This document shows positions 17,226-25,743 of a stretch of 64,000 bases of DNA, in pieces. The notes under the pieces were generated by a model. The model ran no database searches and was not told the DNA's origin. It worked only from the letters and a program-made list of their open reading frames with translations. The DNA is taken from positions 124,001 to 188,000 of the forward strand of contig NZ_CP111054.1 of NCBI RefSeq assembly GCF_026250525.1, given 5' to 3'. The translations under genes and the position numbers were made by a program. This DNA is from Chondrinema litorale. Its GTDB lineage: Bacteria; Bacteroidota; Bacteroidia; Cytophagales; Flammeovirgaceae. Each line of letters starts with the position of its first letter. The stretch's first letter is position 1.

Positions 17226-19664
17226 TTAAAAATCTATTCGATAGAAGAAAATTGGCAAGAAACCTAACTGATATTCTTCTCTTATCGGGCTGTTGCTTGG
17301 ATCGAACTCATCTGGTGCATAGGTAAGCGATAAGATATTTTCGTTACCAAAAATATTCACAAAGTCTATGGCCATTTGATGTGTTACTTTCGGTCTGTTT
17401 ACTGTGTAAGCAAAGCGAATGTCTGTTCTAAAATAATCTCTAAACTGCTCAGAGTTATAAGTATCATCCTCATAGATCACTTCTCTTTCAAGTTCAGAAG
17501 CTGCTAAATCAACTGGGCCATAGCGTTTGCCACCAGACCAAGTAACTTTTGCACCAGTGCTAATTCTTTTATTCTTTTTGAGGATAAATTCTTTGTTGAA
17601 CAAGGTATTTACAATGAAATTCCCATTAAAATCAGTATCTCTTAAAACATCATCGCTGCCTTTGTATTTAGCATCATACAAAGAGGTAGTGATTAAGAAA
17701 AGGTAATTGTTGCTAAAGAACTTCTCCAAAGTAATTTCAAAACCATAGTTTCTACCAGTGCCTGAGTTTTCGAGCGAATCGGGGAAGAAACGGCTAAAAC
17801 CAGAACCTGCATTTAGTAAAGAAAAAGATGAAGGAGTGGTTTCAACAGGTACATCGTATAATCGCTGGTAATAGGTTTCCAGTTTTAGTTTAAGATTGTC
17901 TGAGAGCATTTTGGTGTATGACAAAACATAATGGTCGCTCTTTATAAATTTTACATCTTTGTTGTAAGGCAGTGGCTGACCATTCGCATCGTTTTGGTTA
18001 CTAAAGAAATAGAGATATGGTGCAATTATCTGGCTATGTGTGCCTACTCCCAAACTCAAACTTTGCCTGTTTGGCAATTCCCATTGCATGCCAAGACGAG
18101 GCTCAAATGCTCTAAATTCATCATTCAGAGAGAAATATTGAGCATGTATACCTGCCACAATGTTAAAAGTGGGTGTAATCTTAAATTTTGCTTGTACAAA
18201 AGGCTGCATCAAAACGGCATTTTCACCATCAGTATTCCATCTTAGTCTCCATTTGTAATAATCTGGCGAAGACTCTGTCAGGTTTTTGATGCTATCCAAG
18301 AAGTTGAAAAAGTAGTAATCTGTATTGATACCCGTGTTTAGCACTACCTTTTTGCTCAGTTTTCTGTCGAAAAAGATAGAAGCAGAAAGTTTTTGCTGAT
18401 TAAAATTGTAATGCAGCATTGGCGTAAGCGAATCGAGCACATACTTACTATCCGAATCAACATGCCTGTAAATAAAATCATGGTCGGCTTCAACCTCTTC
18501 GTGCGAGAATGCCAGCGTAGCTTTTAAAAATGTATTTTTATTGAAAGACTTTTTGAGTGAAATACCTGCCACTCCCATGTTCGATTTAAAGTACTGGTCG
18601 CGGTCGTTGTCGCCATAAATGTTTCTTTCGGGCTCTTCTTGCTTGCTAATTTCCATATCGCTGCTGCTAATACCACCAATCCCGAAAACAGAAAGTGTTG
18701 CATTTTTACCAACATTAAAATTCAGCTTAAAAGAAAGGTCTTGATACTTGTTTACCGCAGAAGTTCCGATATCTACACCAAGCGCAGTAAAAATGCCGAG
18801 TGTGGCATATCTGTAGGAGAAAAGATAAGAAGATTTCTTATTTTCATTCAAAGGCCCTTCGGCAAAAGCTTCCATCCCTAAAATACCAAACTGCCCGCTA
18901 AACTCATGCGTTTGGTTGTTGCCATTCCGCAGGTTCAAGTCAAACACACCGGCAGTACTGTTACCAAATTGTGCGGGAAATGCACCAGTGTAAAAATCAG
19001 AATTACTCAACACCTTATTATTGAGAATACTCACAGAACCACCAGTTGTACCGGGTATATTAAAGTGATTTGGGTTCGGAATATTGATGCCTTCGAGCTG
19101 CCAAAGTACACCCTGAGGTGAGTTTCCTCTAATTACAATATCGTTTCTAGAATCGTCGCCACCTTGTACACCGGCAAAGTTTGAGGCCATTCTCGATGGC
19201 TCACCACGGCTACCCGGATAGCGGTTGGTTTCTTCAATACTAAAAGTTCTGGCACTTACTGTGGCCATTTCGTTGCTAGCTTCGCCATCTCGCGTGGCAG
19301 AAATAACAATCTCTTCCAGATTTACAGCAGATTCTTCTAGCGGAATATTTAAAATTACTTCTTTGGCTGAGGTAACTTCTATGTTATTTAAAATGGCTTC
19401 TTTGTAACCGACAGAAGATATTTTAAAGGTATGTCTGCCGACTGGCACGTTTTCAATCTTAAAATTTCCATCTAAATCTGCGACAGCGCCTAGTGTTTTT
19501 TCAGCATCATTTAGCAAGATACAAGTTGCACCAATAAGCGGATAGCCCGAATCTGTATCGGTAATTTTTCCCCTAACTGTTTGAGTAATTTCTTGTGCAG
19601 TAACTAAATGTGATAGATAAAAAAATACAAGTACAAAAAGTAACCTAATATTCATGAAATGCAT
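17226..19664 (-). CDS. TonB-dependent outer-membrane receptor with N-terminal carboxypeptidase-regulatory-like domain
   Basis: About 812 residues from the ATG at 19664 (an upstream TTG at 19676 and a further ATG at 19655 are alternatives). A signal peptide ends near LVTAQE. Then come a CarboxypepD_reg-like domain (VRGKITDTDSGYPLIGAT, about 30-115), a plug domain (about 125-230, with GGDDSRNDIVIRGNSPQGVL) and a beta-barrel to the C-terminus ending in a Phe (IFFYRIDF). It lacks the SusC signature, so it is an ordinary TonB receptor. The next gene upstream, on the opposite strand, encodes an AraC regulator with a metal-binding-like CxxC domain, which hints at a metal or metallophore substrate. 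No SusD partner is present. Confidence 0.9.
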   Translation of the reverse strand: MHFMNIRLLFVLVFFYLSHLVTAQEITQTVRGKITDTDSGYPLIGATCILLNDAEKTLGAVADLDGNFKIENVPVGRHTFKISSVGYKEAILNNIEVTSAKEVILNIPLEESAVNLEEIVISATRDGEASNEMATVSARTFSIEETNRYPGSRGEPSRMASNFAGVQGGDDSRNDIVIRGNSPQGVLWQLEGINIPNPNHFNIPGTTGGSVSILNNKVLSNSDFYTGAFPAQFGNSTAGVFDLNLRNGNNQTHEFSGQFGILGMEAFAEGPLNENKKSSYLFSYRYATLGIFTALGVDIGTSAVNKYQDLSFKLNFNVGKNATLSVFGIGGISSSDMEISKQEEPERNIYGDNDRDQYFKSNMGVAGISLKKSFNKNTFLKATLAFSHEEVEADHDFIYRHVDSDSKYVLDSLTPMLHYNFNQQKLSASIFFDRKLSKKVVLNTGINTDYYFFNFLDSIKNLTESSPDYYKWRLRWNTDGENAVLMQPFVQAKFKITPTFNIVAGIHAQYFSLNDEFRAFEPRLGMQWELPNRQSLSLGVGTHSQIIAPYLYFFSNQNDANGQPLPYNKDVKFIKSDHYVLSYTKMLSDNLKLKLETYYQRLYDVPVETTPSSFSLLNAGSGFSRFFPDSLENSGTGRNYGFEITLEKFFSNNYLFLITTSLYDAKYKGSDDVLRDTDFNGNFIVNTLFNKEFILKKNKRISTGAKVTWSGGKRYGPVDLAASELEREVIYEDDTYNSEQFRDYFRTDIRFAYTVNRPKVTHQMAIDFVNIFGNENILSLTYAPDEFDPSNSPIREEYQLGFLPIFFYRIDF

Positions 19665-19943
19665 TTTAAAACTCAAAATTTATACTTTTACAGAACTAGT
19701 TAGACAGTTTTTTATTGGGCTGAAAGAAGATAGAAATTGTCTTTTTTTTAGTAGATAATATAACTTTTTGATGAGTTTGAATGTGTGTACGTAGGCGGTT
19801 AAATCTTAGGTAGTCTAAATTTTTGTAGCTAGATGAGTTGGATGAAAGTAGTTGAAAAAATACGCTCTAAATTAATCTGATAATCTGGGTGATGATTTAC
19901 GTCGATTGATGGTTCTTATAAATATCGTGATGAATTAAATGTG

Positions 19944-20519
19944 ATGAAAGTACAAAATAATAAATTTTATATAAAAAATATGGTCTGCCCCCGCTGTATA
20001 GACACTGTACAGCATATTTTTAATGATTTACAGATCGAAACTACTGATGTGAAATTGGGGGAAGTAAAGGTGAAAACTTCTATTTCTGATAAAAAAAAGC
20101 AGTTTTTAGAAAAGCAGTTAGAAGATAAAGGCTTCGAATTATTACAAGATAGAAAGTCGAAACTGATTAGCCAGATAAAAGCAATTATTATTGAATTGGT
20201 TCATCAAGAAGATGAGCCTAGAAATATTAATTTTTCTACCATAATTGCAGAAAGGCTCAACCATGAATACTCTTCGCTAAGTAGGTTGTTTTCTTCTGTT
20301 GAAGGAATTACCATTGAAAAATACATTTTGAAACAGAAAATTGAGAAGGTAAAAGAGCTGCTTTTTTACGATGAACTCACACTTTCTGAGATTGCTTTTA
20401 AGATGAACTATAGCAGTACCGCACATCTTTCTGCCCAATTCAAAAAAGAAACTGGCATGACTCCTACACAGTTTAAAAACCTAAGAAAACCCGGCCACCA
20501 CTCACTAGATTCTTTTTAA
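19944..20519 (+). CDS. AraC family regulator with N-terminal heavy-metal-associated-like (CxxC) domain
   Basis: About 191 residues from the ATG at 19944 (GTG at 19941 just before it is less likely). The N-terminal 65 residues resemble an HMA ferredoxin-like fold with KNMVCPRCIDTV (C15/C18). The C-terminal AraC helix-turn-helix spans about 85-185 (ELTLSEIAFKMNYSSTAHLS, then FKKETGMTPTQFK). This suggests a regulator that responds to a soft metal such as copper through the CxxC pair; the metal is inference. It is divergent from the TonB-dependent receptor gene and may control it. Confidence 0.88.
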   Translation: MKVQNNKFYIKNMVCPRCIDTVQHIFNDLQIETTDVKLGEVKVKTSISDKKKQFLEKQLEDKGFELLQDRKSKLISQIKAIIIELVHQEDEPRNINFSTIIAERLNHEYSSLSRLFSSVEGITIEKYILKQKIEKVKELLFYDELTLSEIAFKMNYSSTAHLSAQFKKETGMTPTQFKNLRKPGHHSLDSF

Positions 20520-20533
20520 AGTATAAAAAAAAA

Positions 20534-20563
20534 AATTGGCAGCGATAAATATTGCTGCCAATT
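20534..20563. terminator. Bidirectional terminator between the HMA-AraC and PI-PLC-like genes
   Basis: A 10-bp stem AATTGGCAGC/GCTGCCAATT with a 10-base loop. The A tract at 20525-20535 becomes a long T run for the minus-strand gene ending at 20610, making a strong terminator for it. It lies 14 bases after the plus-strand stop at 20519. Confidence 0.85.
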
Positions 20564-20609
20564 GGATTAAGCTCAAAAAAAAAGCATGTAGTATCGCTAA
20601 ACTAGAAGG

Positions 20610-21773
20610 TTACTCTACTTTAGCATGGTCGTCTATTGGTTCTAAAAGGTCAGGTTTGCAATTCTCTTTCGTATTAATTGGGTTGCATCTGGCAATTACA
20701 CCATCAGGCATTTTTATCTGGAATCCAGTTCCCAATCTTTCGTCTGGTAAATAATAATCTGTGCTGATAAACTGTGCGCCAGACTCCAAAGCATCTTCAA
20801 AGCGTGAGTAATCTCCTTCGCGAGCTTCGGTGGTGTTGGCATCGGCACGAGTACGAACTATGTAGCCCATAGCTACCAGCGTTTTTATAGAATCTTTATA
20901 ATTTACAGGATCGTTCATGAACACAAAGCCAGCTTCGGGCTTGCCCGGCTCTACTTTAACAAACATCACTCGATCTTTTAATGATGGATGTCCATCTATG
21001 TAAGGTTTACTTTTTTCAGTGCCTTCGTCGAGTACAAACATAAACTTACCACGCGCATCTTCAATTAATGGCCAGTTGTTGTTGAGTACAGCTTCTTCTA
21101 ACGTAGCATAATCTCCGCGTACATCATCGGGGCGAATAATTTTCTCTGCTGGTAAAACAGATAGTATTTCTGCGTCTAGCGAGTCATAAGCTGCTTTGGT
21201 AAAAGGCAACATTTCGGCAAATCCTTCCCTTTCTACTTCGCCAGTTTTAGCATTAAAAGAAATGGCAATTGGTAAATGCTTCGGATGAGCTGCTGACCAT
21301 TGCTTTAGCTCTTCTAAACAAGATGCTAGAGTGTAGCAACTTGTACGAAAATCGATATCAGGAATGTGCAATACTTTAAAACCGGGAGCATTTAACTCTC
21401 CATCAGTATCGAATGGGAGCGGCTCAATGCCTTTTTCTTGTAGTAGTTTTAAACCCATTGGTTTGGCAAATCTACCACCTTGCGGATCGTACAACACATC
21501 TATTTCTACCTTGCGCAAACCCAAATCTAACTGCTCGCTCAAGCTTACATGTCTGTAATCCAGTGCAATGGCATTAGAATCTTCTGCAAGTATCATTTCC
21601 ATAAGAGGTGGCTCAATTTGAGGCTTGTAACTATTATGGCTGCCAATTACTTGGATTTGGTTGATTCTTAAAGCACTAGTTTCTTCCTGAGATGCAGTTT
21701 GCTTGGCATTGTTGCAAGAGAACAATGAAGCGGCAAACAAAAAGCTCAGTCCAGAAAGAATATTTAATTTCAT
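20610..21773 (-). CDS. Phosphatidylinositol-specific phospholipase C-like lipoprotein
   Basis: 387 residues. A lipoprotein signal peptide has the lipobox Cys in SLFSC (about C20). The catalytic domain starts with INQIQVIGSHNSYKPQIEPP, contains the second-His region PGFKVLHIPDIDF, and resembles the calcium-dependent PI-PLC family (PF16670). Conserved His residues of the GSHNSYK and LHIPD motifs are present. It would hydrolyse inositol phospholipids or related phosphodiesters at the cell envelope; the substrate in a bacterium that may lack PI is uncertain. It is followed by a strong terminator and appears to be a single gene. Confidence 0.85.
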   Translation of the reverse strand: MKLNILSGLSFLFAASLFSCNNAKQTASQEETSALRINQIQVIGSHNSYKPQIEPPLMEMILAEDSNAIALDYRHVSLSEQLDLGLRKVEIDVLYDPQGGRFAKPMGLKLLQEKGIEPLPFDTDGELNAPGFKVLHIPDIDFRTSCYTLASCLEELKQWSAAHPKHLPIAISFNAKTGEVEREGFAEMLPFTKAAYDSLDAEILSVLPAEKIIRPDDVRGDYATLEEAVLNNNWPLIEDARGKFMFVLDEGTEKSKPYIDGHPSLKDRVMFVKVEPGKPEAGFVFMNDPVNYKDSIKTLVAMGYIVRTRADANTTEAREGDYSRFEDALESGAQFISTDYYLPDERLGTGFQIKMPDGVIARCNPINTKENCKPDLLEPIDDHAKVE

Positions 21774-21880
21774 TTATAAATCTATGTTTTAAAATCGATT
21801 CAAAGTTGAGGAAAATTTACGGATAGCCCGTCATCTAAAAGTTAACAGTCGATGAACTTTATGAGAAGAGGCTTATGTCT

Positions 21881-23071
21881 CTACAAATGCAACCTAATTT
21901 TTAATTTATTAAACACCTTCATCATCAACAGCATAATGGTTGAAAATACCAAACACCAGATAATGCCAGGAATACCGCTGTTAAAATAATTGGGTACAAT
22001 GCTAATGCCTACACTCAGATTAAAGTAAATGATAATCCCCGGTAAGATGTAAATAAGTAATGGGTTTGCGGCGGCTGGCATAAAAAACTCACTCCATTTG
22101 GTTTGCTTTTTTATTTCCATCAACCAAAATAAAAAGTAATACAATGCTGTGCAGATGGCTGCTGAATATAAACCCCAAGAAGGTGTTCCCCTAATCTTAG
22201 AAACTTCGTAATAAGGTCTTAACAAATAGCCCATTACAAACAGGAGTAGGCCAAAACCAATGGCTTTCAGGTTTACTGTTTTTAATGCTTCACCTTCGAA
22301 AAAGAGCAACGAAAGTATTACTCCAGCACTTACAATAGAGGCATGGGTCATGTGCCCGGCAACAAAACTAAAGACATAAAAATCTTTGATGGCGACACCT
22401 TCAGTAAGGTTAACACAGTTGGCAATTACACAAATAAAGAAGAATGCAAACATAGCGATCAGGTTTCCTTTGGCAAACCAATAGAAAACAACAGTGAGCA
22501 AATATGCCCAACCAATAAGGCCAAGAATTCCCCACCATCTTGGAGGTGTACCAATATTGCCATTGTCTTGCACATAGAGGAAATACAAAGCCACAAAGCC
22601 AAGAATGCCTCCGTATTTTAGAATGTTTTTTACTATTTCTGGTACAGATTCGTCATACTTATTCCACACAGGGATAGGCAGCAGATAAGCAAAAAATGCC
22701 CAAACAGCCGGATCAATCATCATTAAATAATCACTATAGCCTCCGCTAGCATTTACCATATATACACCCATAATGATGAGCGCCAATGTTCTTTTAAGTG
22801 TATGCTGCCAAATGGTATAATCGGAATCGCCCTTAATGAGTCGGGCATTAAATGCGAAAGGAATCGACATACCCACAATAAACAAAAAGGCAGGGAAAAC
22901 CACATCTACAAAAGTCATGGCATCGGCATCGGCGGGCATGTGTTTCATCCACTGCGGAATGTTGGCAACACCAGCCAGTTCGTTCACGAAAATCATCACG
23001 AAAATGGTAATTCCCCGAAAGGCATCAATGGAGATAATTCTTTTATTGTAGAGGTTTTCTTTAACGATCAT
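21881..23071 (-). CDS. DUF5009 / acyltransferase-like polytopic membrane protein (COG4299 type)
   Basis: 396 residues with about ten transmembrane helices. The N-terminal motif RIISIDAFRGITIFVMIFVN and the VDVVFPAFLFIVGMSIPFAF segment are typical of the family related to heparan-alpha-glucosaminide N-acetyltransferase. Such proteins are thought to transfer acetyl groups across the membrane onto sugars, but bacterial members are uncharacterised. The gene is on the same strand as the PI-PLC-like gene, 107 bases upstream of it. Family call firm, reaction inferred. Confidence 0.85.
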   Translation of the reverse strand: MIVKENLYNKRIISIDAFRGITIFVMIFVNELAGVANIPQWMKHMPADADAMTFVDVVFPAFLFIVGMSIPFAFNARLIKGDSDYTIWQHTLKRTLALIIMGVYMVNASGGYSDYLMMIDPAVWAFFAYLLPIPVWNKYDESVPEIVKNILKYGGILGFVALYFLYVQDNGNIGTPPRWWGILGLIGWAYLLTVVFYWFAKGNLIAMFAFFFICVIANCVNLTEGVAIKDFYVFSFVAGHMTHASIVSAGVILSLLFFEGEALKTVNLKAIGFGLLLFVMGYLLRPYYEVSKIRGTPSWGLYSAAICTALYYFLFWLMEIKKQTKWSEFFMPAAANPLLIYILPGIIIYFNLSVGISIVPNYFNSGIPGIIWCLVFSTIMLLMMKVFNKLKIRLHL

Positions 23072-23303
23072 AGTTTAGTTTATTAAAGCAGCAAAATATA
23101 AAATTTTACCAGAGATGTATATCAACTCTTGACGAATGCTGAATTTTTACATTTGAATGGGATGCACAAACGCTAACTGCAAAATAAATTCGGGTTACTG
23201 CAAACAGGTTGTTGATTTCCTGTAATTATACAATATTACAAATGGTTGAATTTATGATAGATAGAATTTCCAAGAGATTCAATTAGCTTAAAAAGCGTTG
23301 GTC

Positions 23304-23394
23304 GAAAATCCGGCGGGGATGTGCGTTGGTTAGTGTGTGGCAGCATCGGATTTTCTTGATTTTTTTCATTCTTTTTTCATCAAGGAAAAAAGAA
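23304..23394. repeat. Intergenic element with interlocked inverted repeats (copy 1)
   Basis: This element occupies the 378-base gap 23072-23449. It holds inverted repeat GAAAATCCG/CGGATTTTC (23304-23312 and 23347-23355). The right arm runs into an interlocked pair: arm A CTTGAT (23355-23360), arm B TTCTTTTTT (23369-23377), arm A' ATCAAG (23379-23384), arm B' AAAAAAGAA (23386-23394). A second element with the same order of arms lies at 59023-59138. The loop of the first repeat is relatively G-rich. The rest of the gap shows no gene. Confidence 0.6.
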
Positions 23395-23449
23395 CATAGA
23401 AGAAAGGAATGTATCTATTCTTATTCATGAATTTTTTTAGATTTCAATT

Positions 23450-24181
23450 ATGTCAAAACTCTTATCCTTTTTCTTAGTACTCATCTGCATGGCTGCTTGC
23501 AAGCCAGACAATTCAGATAAAATTACTGGTTTATGGCAAATTGAATATTTCGCTTTAAAGGGCAAGAAAGAATACAATTTGGCTTGGCAGGGCATAAAAA
23601 TAAAGAAAGATGGCTCATTTGTAAGTTGGAACACCCGACAACATTTTGCTGGTAATTGGAAAATGGATGGAGATACTTTGTTTTTAACGAATGAAGAAAC
23701 TGAGTGGATTAACTCTAAGTGGTTGCTGAATATTTATACACATCCTAATCATTTTAGAAGAATGATTGAAGGAAAGCTTCTTAGTACAGTCACCCAGCAA
23801 ATAGATTTTACTTTATCTAAGGTGCATCACCTAGCCGAAGATCATGTAAATACGCAACTAATTAGCCAGCCTGGACCAGAAATTCAGTTGCTCGGTAAGT
23901 GGAAGATGGAATCTATTGCCAGAGGAGATTCGCTAGATTTACTAAATGAGCAGTGGGTGGTTTTTAATGAAAACAATACTTACCTAATGGGTCAAGGAGA
24001 AGAAAAATATGGGAATCATGGAGTTTGGCTTTTAGATAGAGATGTGGCGAAAATTAGCTTAATCAGTTTTTCTAATAAATACCCAGATTCGGCTTGGGAA
24101 TTCGAGCTGAATGAAAATCAACTAATCATAAAAACCAACAAGCAAGAAGTAAAGCTTAGTCGAGATATGGATAGTTTATGA
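23450..24181 (+). CDS. Hypothetical lipoprotein with two lipocalin-like repeats
   Basis: 243 residues. A lipoprotein signal peptide ends in LICMAAC (Cys about 17). Two similar beta-rich halves begin with KITGLWQIEYFAL (about residue 24) and LLGKWKMESIARG (about 147). Each has the G-x-W start and a later GNWKMDGDTLFL or HGVWLLDRDVAKI strand pattern seen in Bacteroidota lipocalin-like (DUF4923/lipocalin_5-type) domains. It is probably a periplasmic-facing lipoprotein binding a small ligand; no partner genes are close. The repeat within the protein is my reading by eye. Confidence 0.75.
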   Translation: MSKLLSFFLVLICMAACKPDNSDKITGLWQIEYFALKGKKEYNLAWQGIKIKKDGSFVSWNTRQHFAGNWKMDGDTLFLTNEETEWINSKWLLNIYTHPNHFRRMIEGKLLSTVTQQIDFTLSKVHHLAEDHVNTQLISQPGPEIQLLGKWKMESIARGDSLDLLNEQWVVFNENNTYLMGQGEEKYGNHGVWLLDRDVAKISLISFSNKYPDSAWEFELNENQLIIKTNKQEVKLSRDMDSL

Positions 24182-24276
24182 TAAATTTAATTCCATCTTA
24201 AAATGCCCAAAATCTGATGAATAGGTGATATTTTAGTAAATTATCTCAAAAAAATTAACAAACACACCGATTCATT

Positions 24277-25347
24277 ATGATTACCCGAAAAGACTTTATT
24301 AAGCAGCTTGGTGCTTTAGCCAGCCTTTCAATCATTCCAGATTTAGCGTTTTCAAATTCCATTTTTGGTGATAAAAATGCGAATGCTTCTACTTACAATG
24401 TATTCGATTTGCATTGCCATCCGGGCGCTTTTTTTAGAAAAGGCAGTTCCTCATACGCAGGCGACGATAATTTTAAGAAAGTGATAAACGATATGAATGC
24501 CAATCATATAAATGGTGTGTTCTTGAGCATTGTATCAGACCTTAATTTGCTAAAGGTGACGGAGAAAGGAGTTAAACCAGTTAGAAGTTTTGAAAAAGGG
24601 GAGGCTTGGCAAAGTTTTGAGCAACAACTCAGCGTAATTCAAGAACTCGTTGCACTTTCTGATACTAGTATTATCAATTCAGTAAAGGAATTAGATAAGT
24701 CGAAAAAAGTAGCTGTTTTTATCTCTTGCGAAGGAGCAGATTTTGTAGATGGTGATATAGATAACATAAATAGGGTGTTTGAGCTGGGAGTGCGCTCTGT
24801 GCAATTGGTACATTATGCACCAAACACAGTGGGCGATTTGCAGACAGAAAGCCCCATAAACGACGGTTTATCGGCTTATGGCAAAGAAATCGTGAAAAGA
24901 ATGAATGAAGTTGGGATGTTAATTGACGTGGCTCATGCCTCTTTTAAAACTGTAAAAGATGTCGCTGAGATAACATCAGCCCCAATTATGTTATCGCATA
25001 GTATTTTAAAGAAAGACACCAATGATCCTGTAAATGCCAGAGCAATTACAGAAGAGCACGCAAAAATAGTTGCAGAAACAGGTGGTATTATTGGCGCATG
25101 GCCTTCTGGGCTAAACACCGATATGGATGATTTTGTGGCAGCAACTATCGAGTTGGTAGATGTAGTTGGAATCGATCATGTAGCATTAGGCACCGATATG
25201 GATGCCAATTACAAACCCGTAATTAAAGACTATTTTGATGTGCAAAAGTGGGTAGCTGCATTAGAAGCAAAAGGTCTGTCTAAAACAGAAATAGACAAAC
25301 TTACCAGTGCAAATGCTAAAAGAGTGTTGAAAAAAACATTGAAATAA
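24277..25347 (+). CDS. Membrane dipeptidase (peptidase family M19), exported
   Basis: 356 residues. The N-terminus MITRKDFIKQLGALASL is Tat-like (one Arg plus Lys in the consensus) and indicates export. The M19 metal-binding sites are visible: FDLHCHPG (HxH, about 46-48), ISCEGADF (Glu), MLSHSILKKD (His) and LGTDMDAN (Asp). Renal-dipeptidase-type enzymes cleave dipeptides, including D-amino-acid dipeptides. In this setting a peptide-scavenging or cell-wall-turnover role is likely. It stands alone, with 95 bases upstream and a hairpin downstream at 25391. Confidence 0.9.
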   Translation: MITRKDFIKQLGALASLSIIPDLAFSNSIFGDKNANASTYNVFDLHCHPGAFFRKGSSSYAGDDNFKKVINDMNANHINGVFLSIVSDLNLLKVTEKGVKPVRSFEKGEAWQSFEQQLSVIQELVALSDTSIINSVKELDKSKKVAVFISCEGADFVDGDIDNINRVFELGVRSVQLVHYAPNTVGDLQTESPINDGLSAYGKEIVKRMNEVGMLIDVAHASFKTVKDVAEITSAPIMLSHSILKKDTNDPVNARAITEEHAKIVAETGGIIGAWPSGLNTDMDDFVAATIELVDVVGIDHVALGTDMDANYKPVIKDYFDVQKWVAALEAKGLSKTEIDKLTSANAKRVLKKTLK

Positions 25348-25390
25348 AATTTTAGAAATTTTCACACAGTGAGTTAAATATGTTAAAAAG

Positions 25391-25432
25391 CAGGCATACC
25401 TAGAGGCACTTAGCTAATTTGGAGTATGCCTG
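25391..25432 (+). promoter_or_regulatory. Inverted repeat enclosing the start codon of the small membrane protein gene
   Basis: A perfect 9-bp inverted repeat CAGGCATAC (25391-25399) and GTATGCCTG (25424-25432). The right arm contains the ATG at 25426, and the loop contains the GGAG at 25421-25424. In RNA this hairpin would hide the start codon, or it may be a weak terminator for the M19 gene (no T tract follows). Confidence 0.5.
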
Positions 25433-25743
25433 TACATCTACGAAATTGGCTTTTAGCCAGCAAATACATTTTTAGAGAGCATACTTTAAAGAATTTAGTC
25501 TTCACTTTTTTGGGTGCAAGTTGGCTACTTATCTATGAAGCTACAGATTATTCAGATATTTTCTGGATAAAAGTAGTAGGCTTTTCCGGTACTTGTTTAG
25601 CCTATTATTGGAGCAGAAAAAAGCACTTGTATTTCTTTTACAATCTAGGCTTAAATATTTGGTCGCTTCTAGCTACTTCCTTTGTCATAGACTTATTTAC
25701 TACCATTCTTATACTTACCATTTTTAATCTAACATTTCTTTGA
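25426..25743 (+). CDS. Small three-helix membrane protein, translationally coupled to an ABC ATPase
   Basis: 105 residues with three predicted transmembrane segments (about 25-42 FTFLGASWLLIYEA, 46-63 FWIKVVGFSGTCLAYYW, 77-105 LATSFVIDLFTTILILTIF). No family recognised. Its stop codon overlaps the TTG start of the ABC ATPase gene in a TTGA arrangement, so the two are translated together and the protein is a plausible membrane partner of the ATPase. It is much shorter than a normal ABC permease. The start codon lies in a hairpin arm. Confidence 0.7.
   Translation: MPVHLRNWLLASKYIFREHTLKNLVFTFLGASWLLIYEATDYSDIFWIKVVGFSGTCLAYYWSRKKHLYFFYNLGLNIWSLLATSFVIDLFTTILILTIFNLTFL

Noticed and set aside
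25391..25432. Plain Rho-independent terminator for the M19 gene
   Set aside because: No T run follows and the right arm contains the next gene's start codon, so a simple terminator reading is not convincing.
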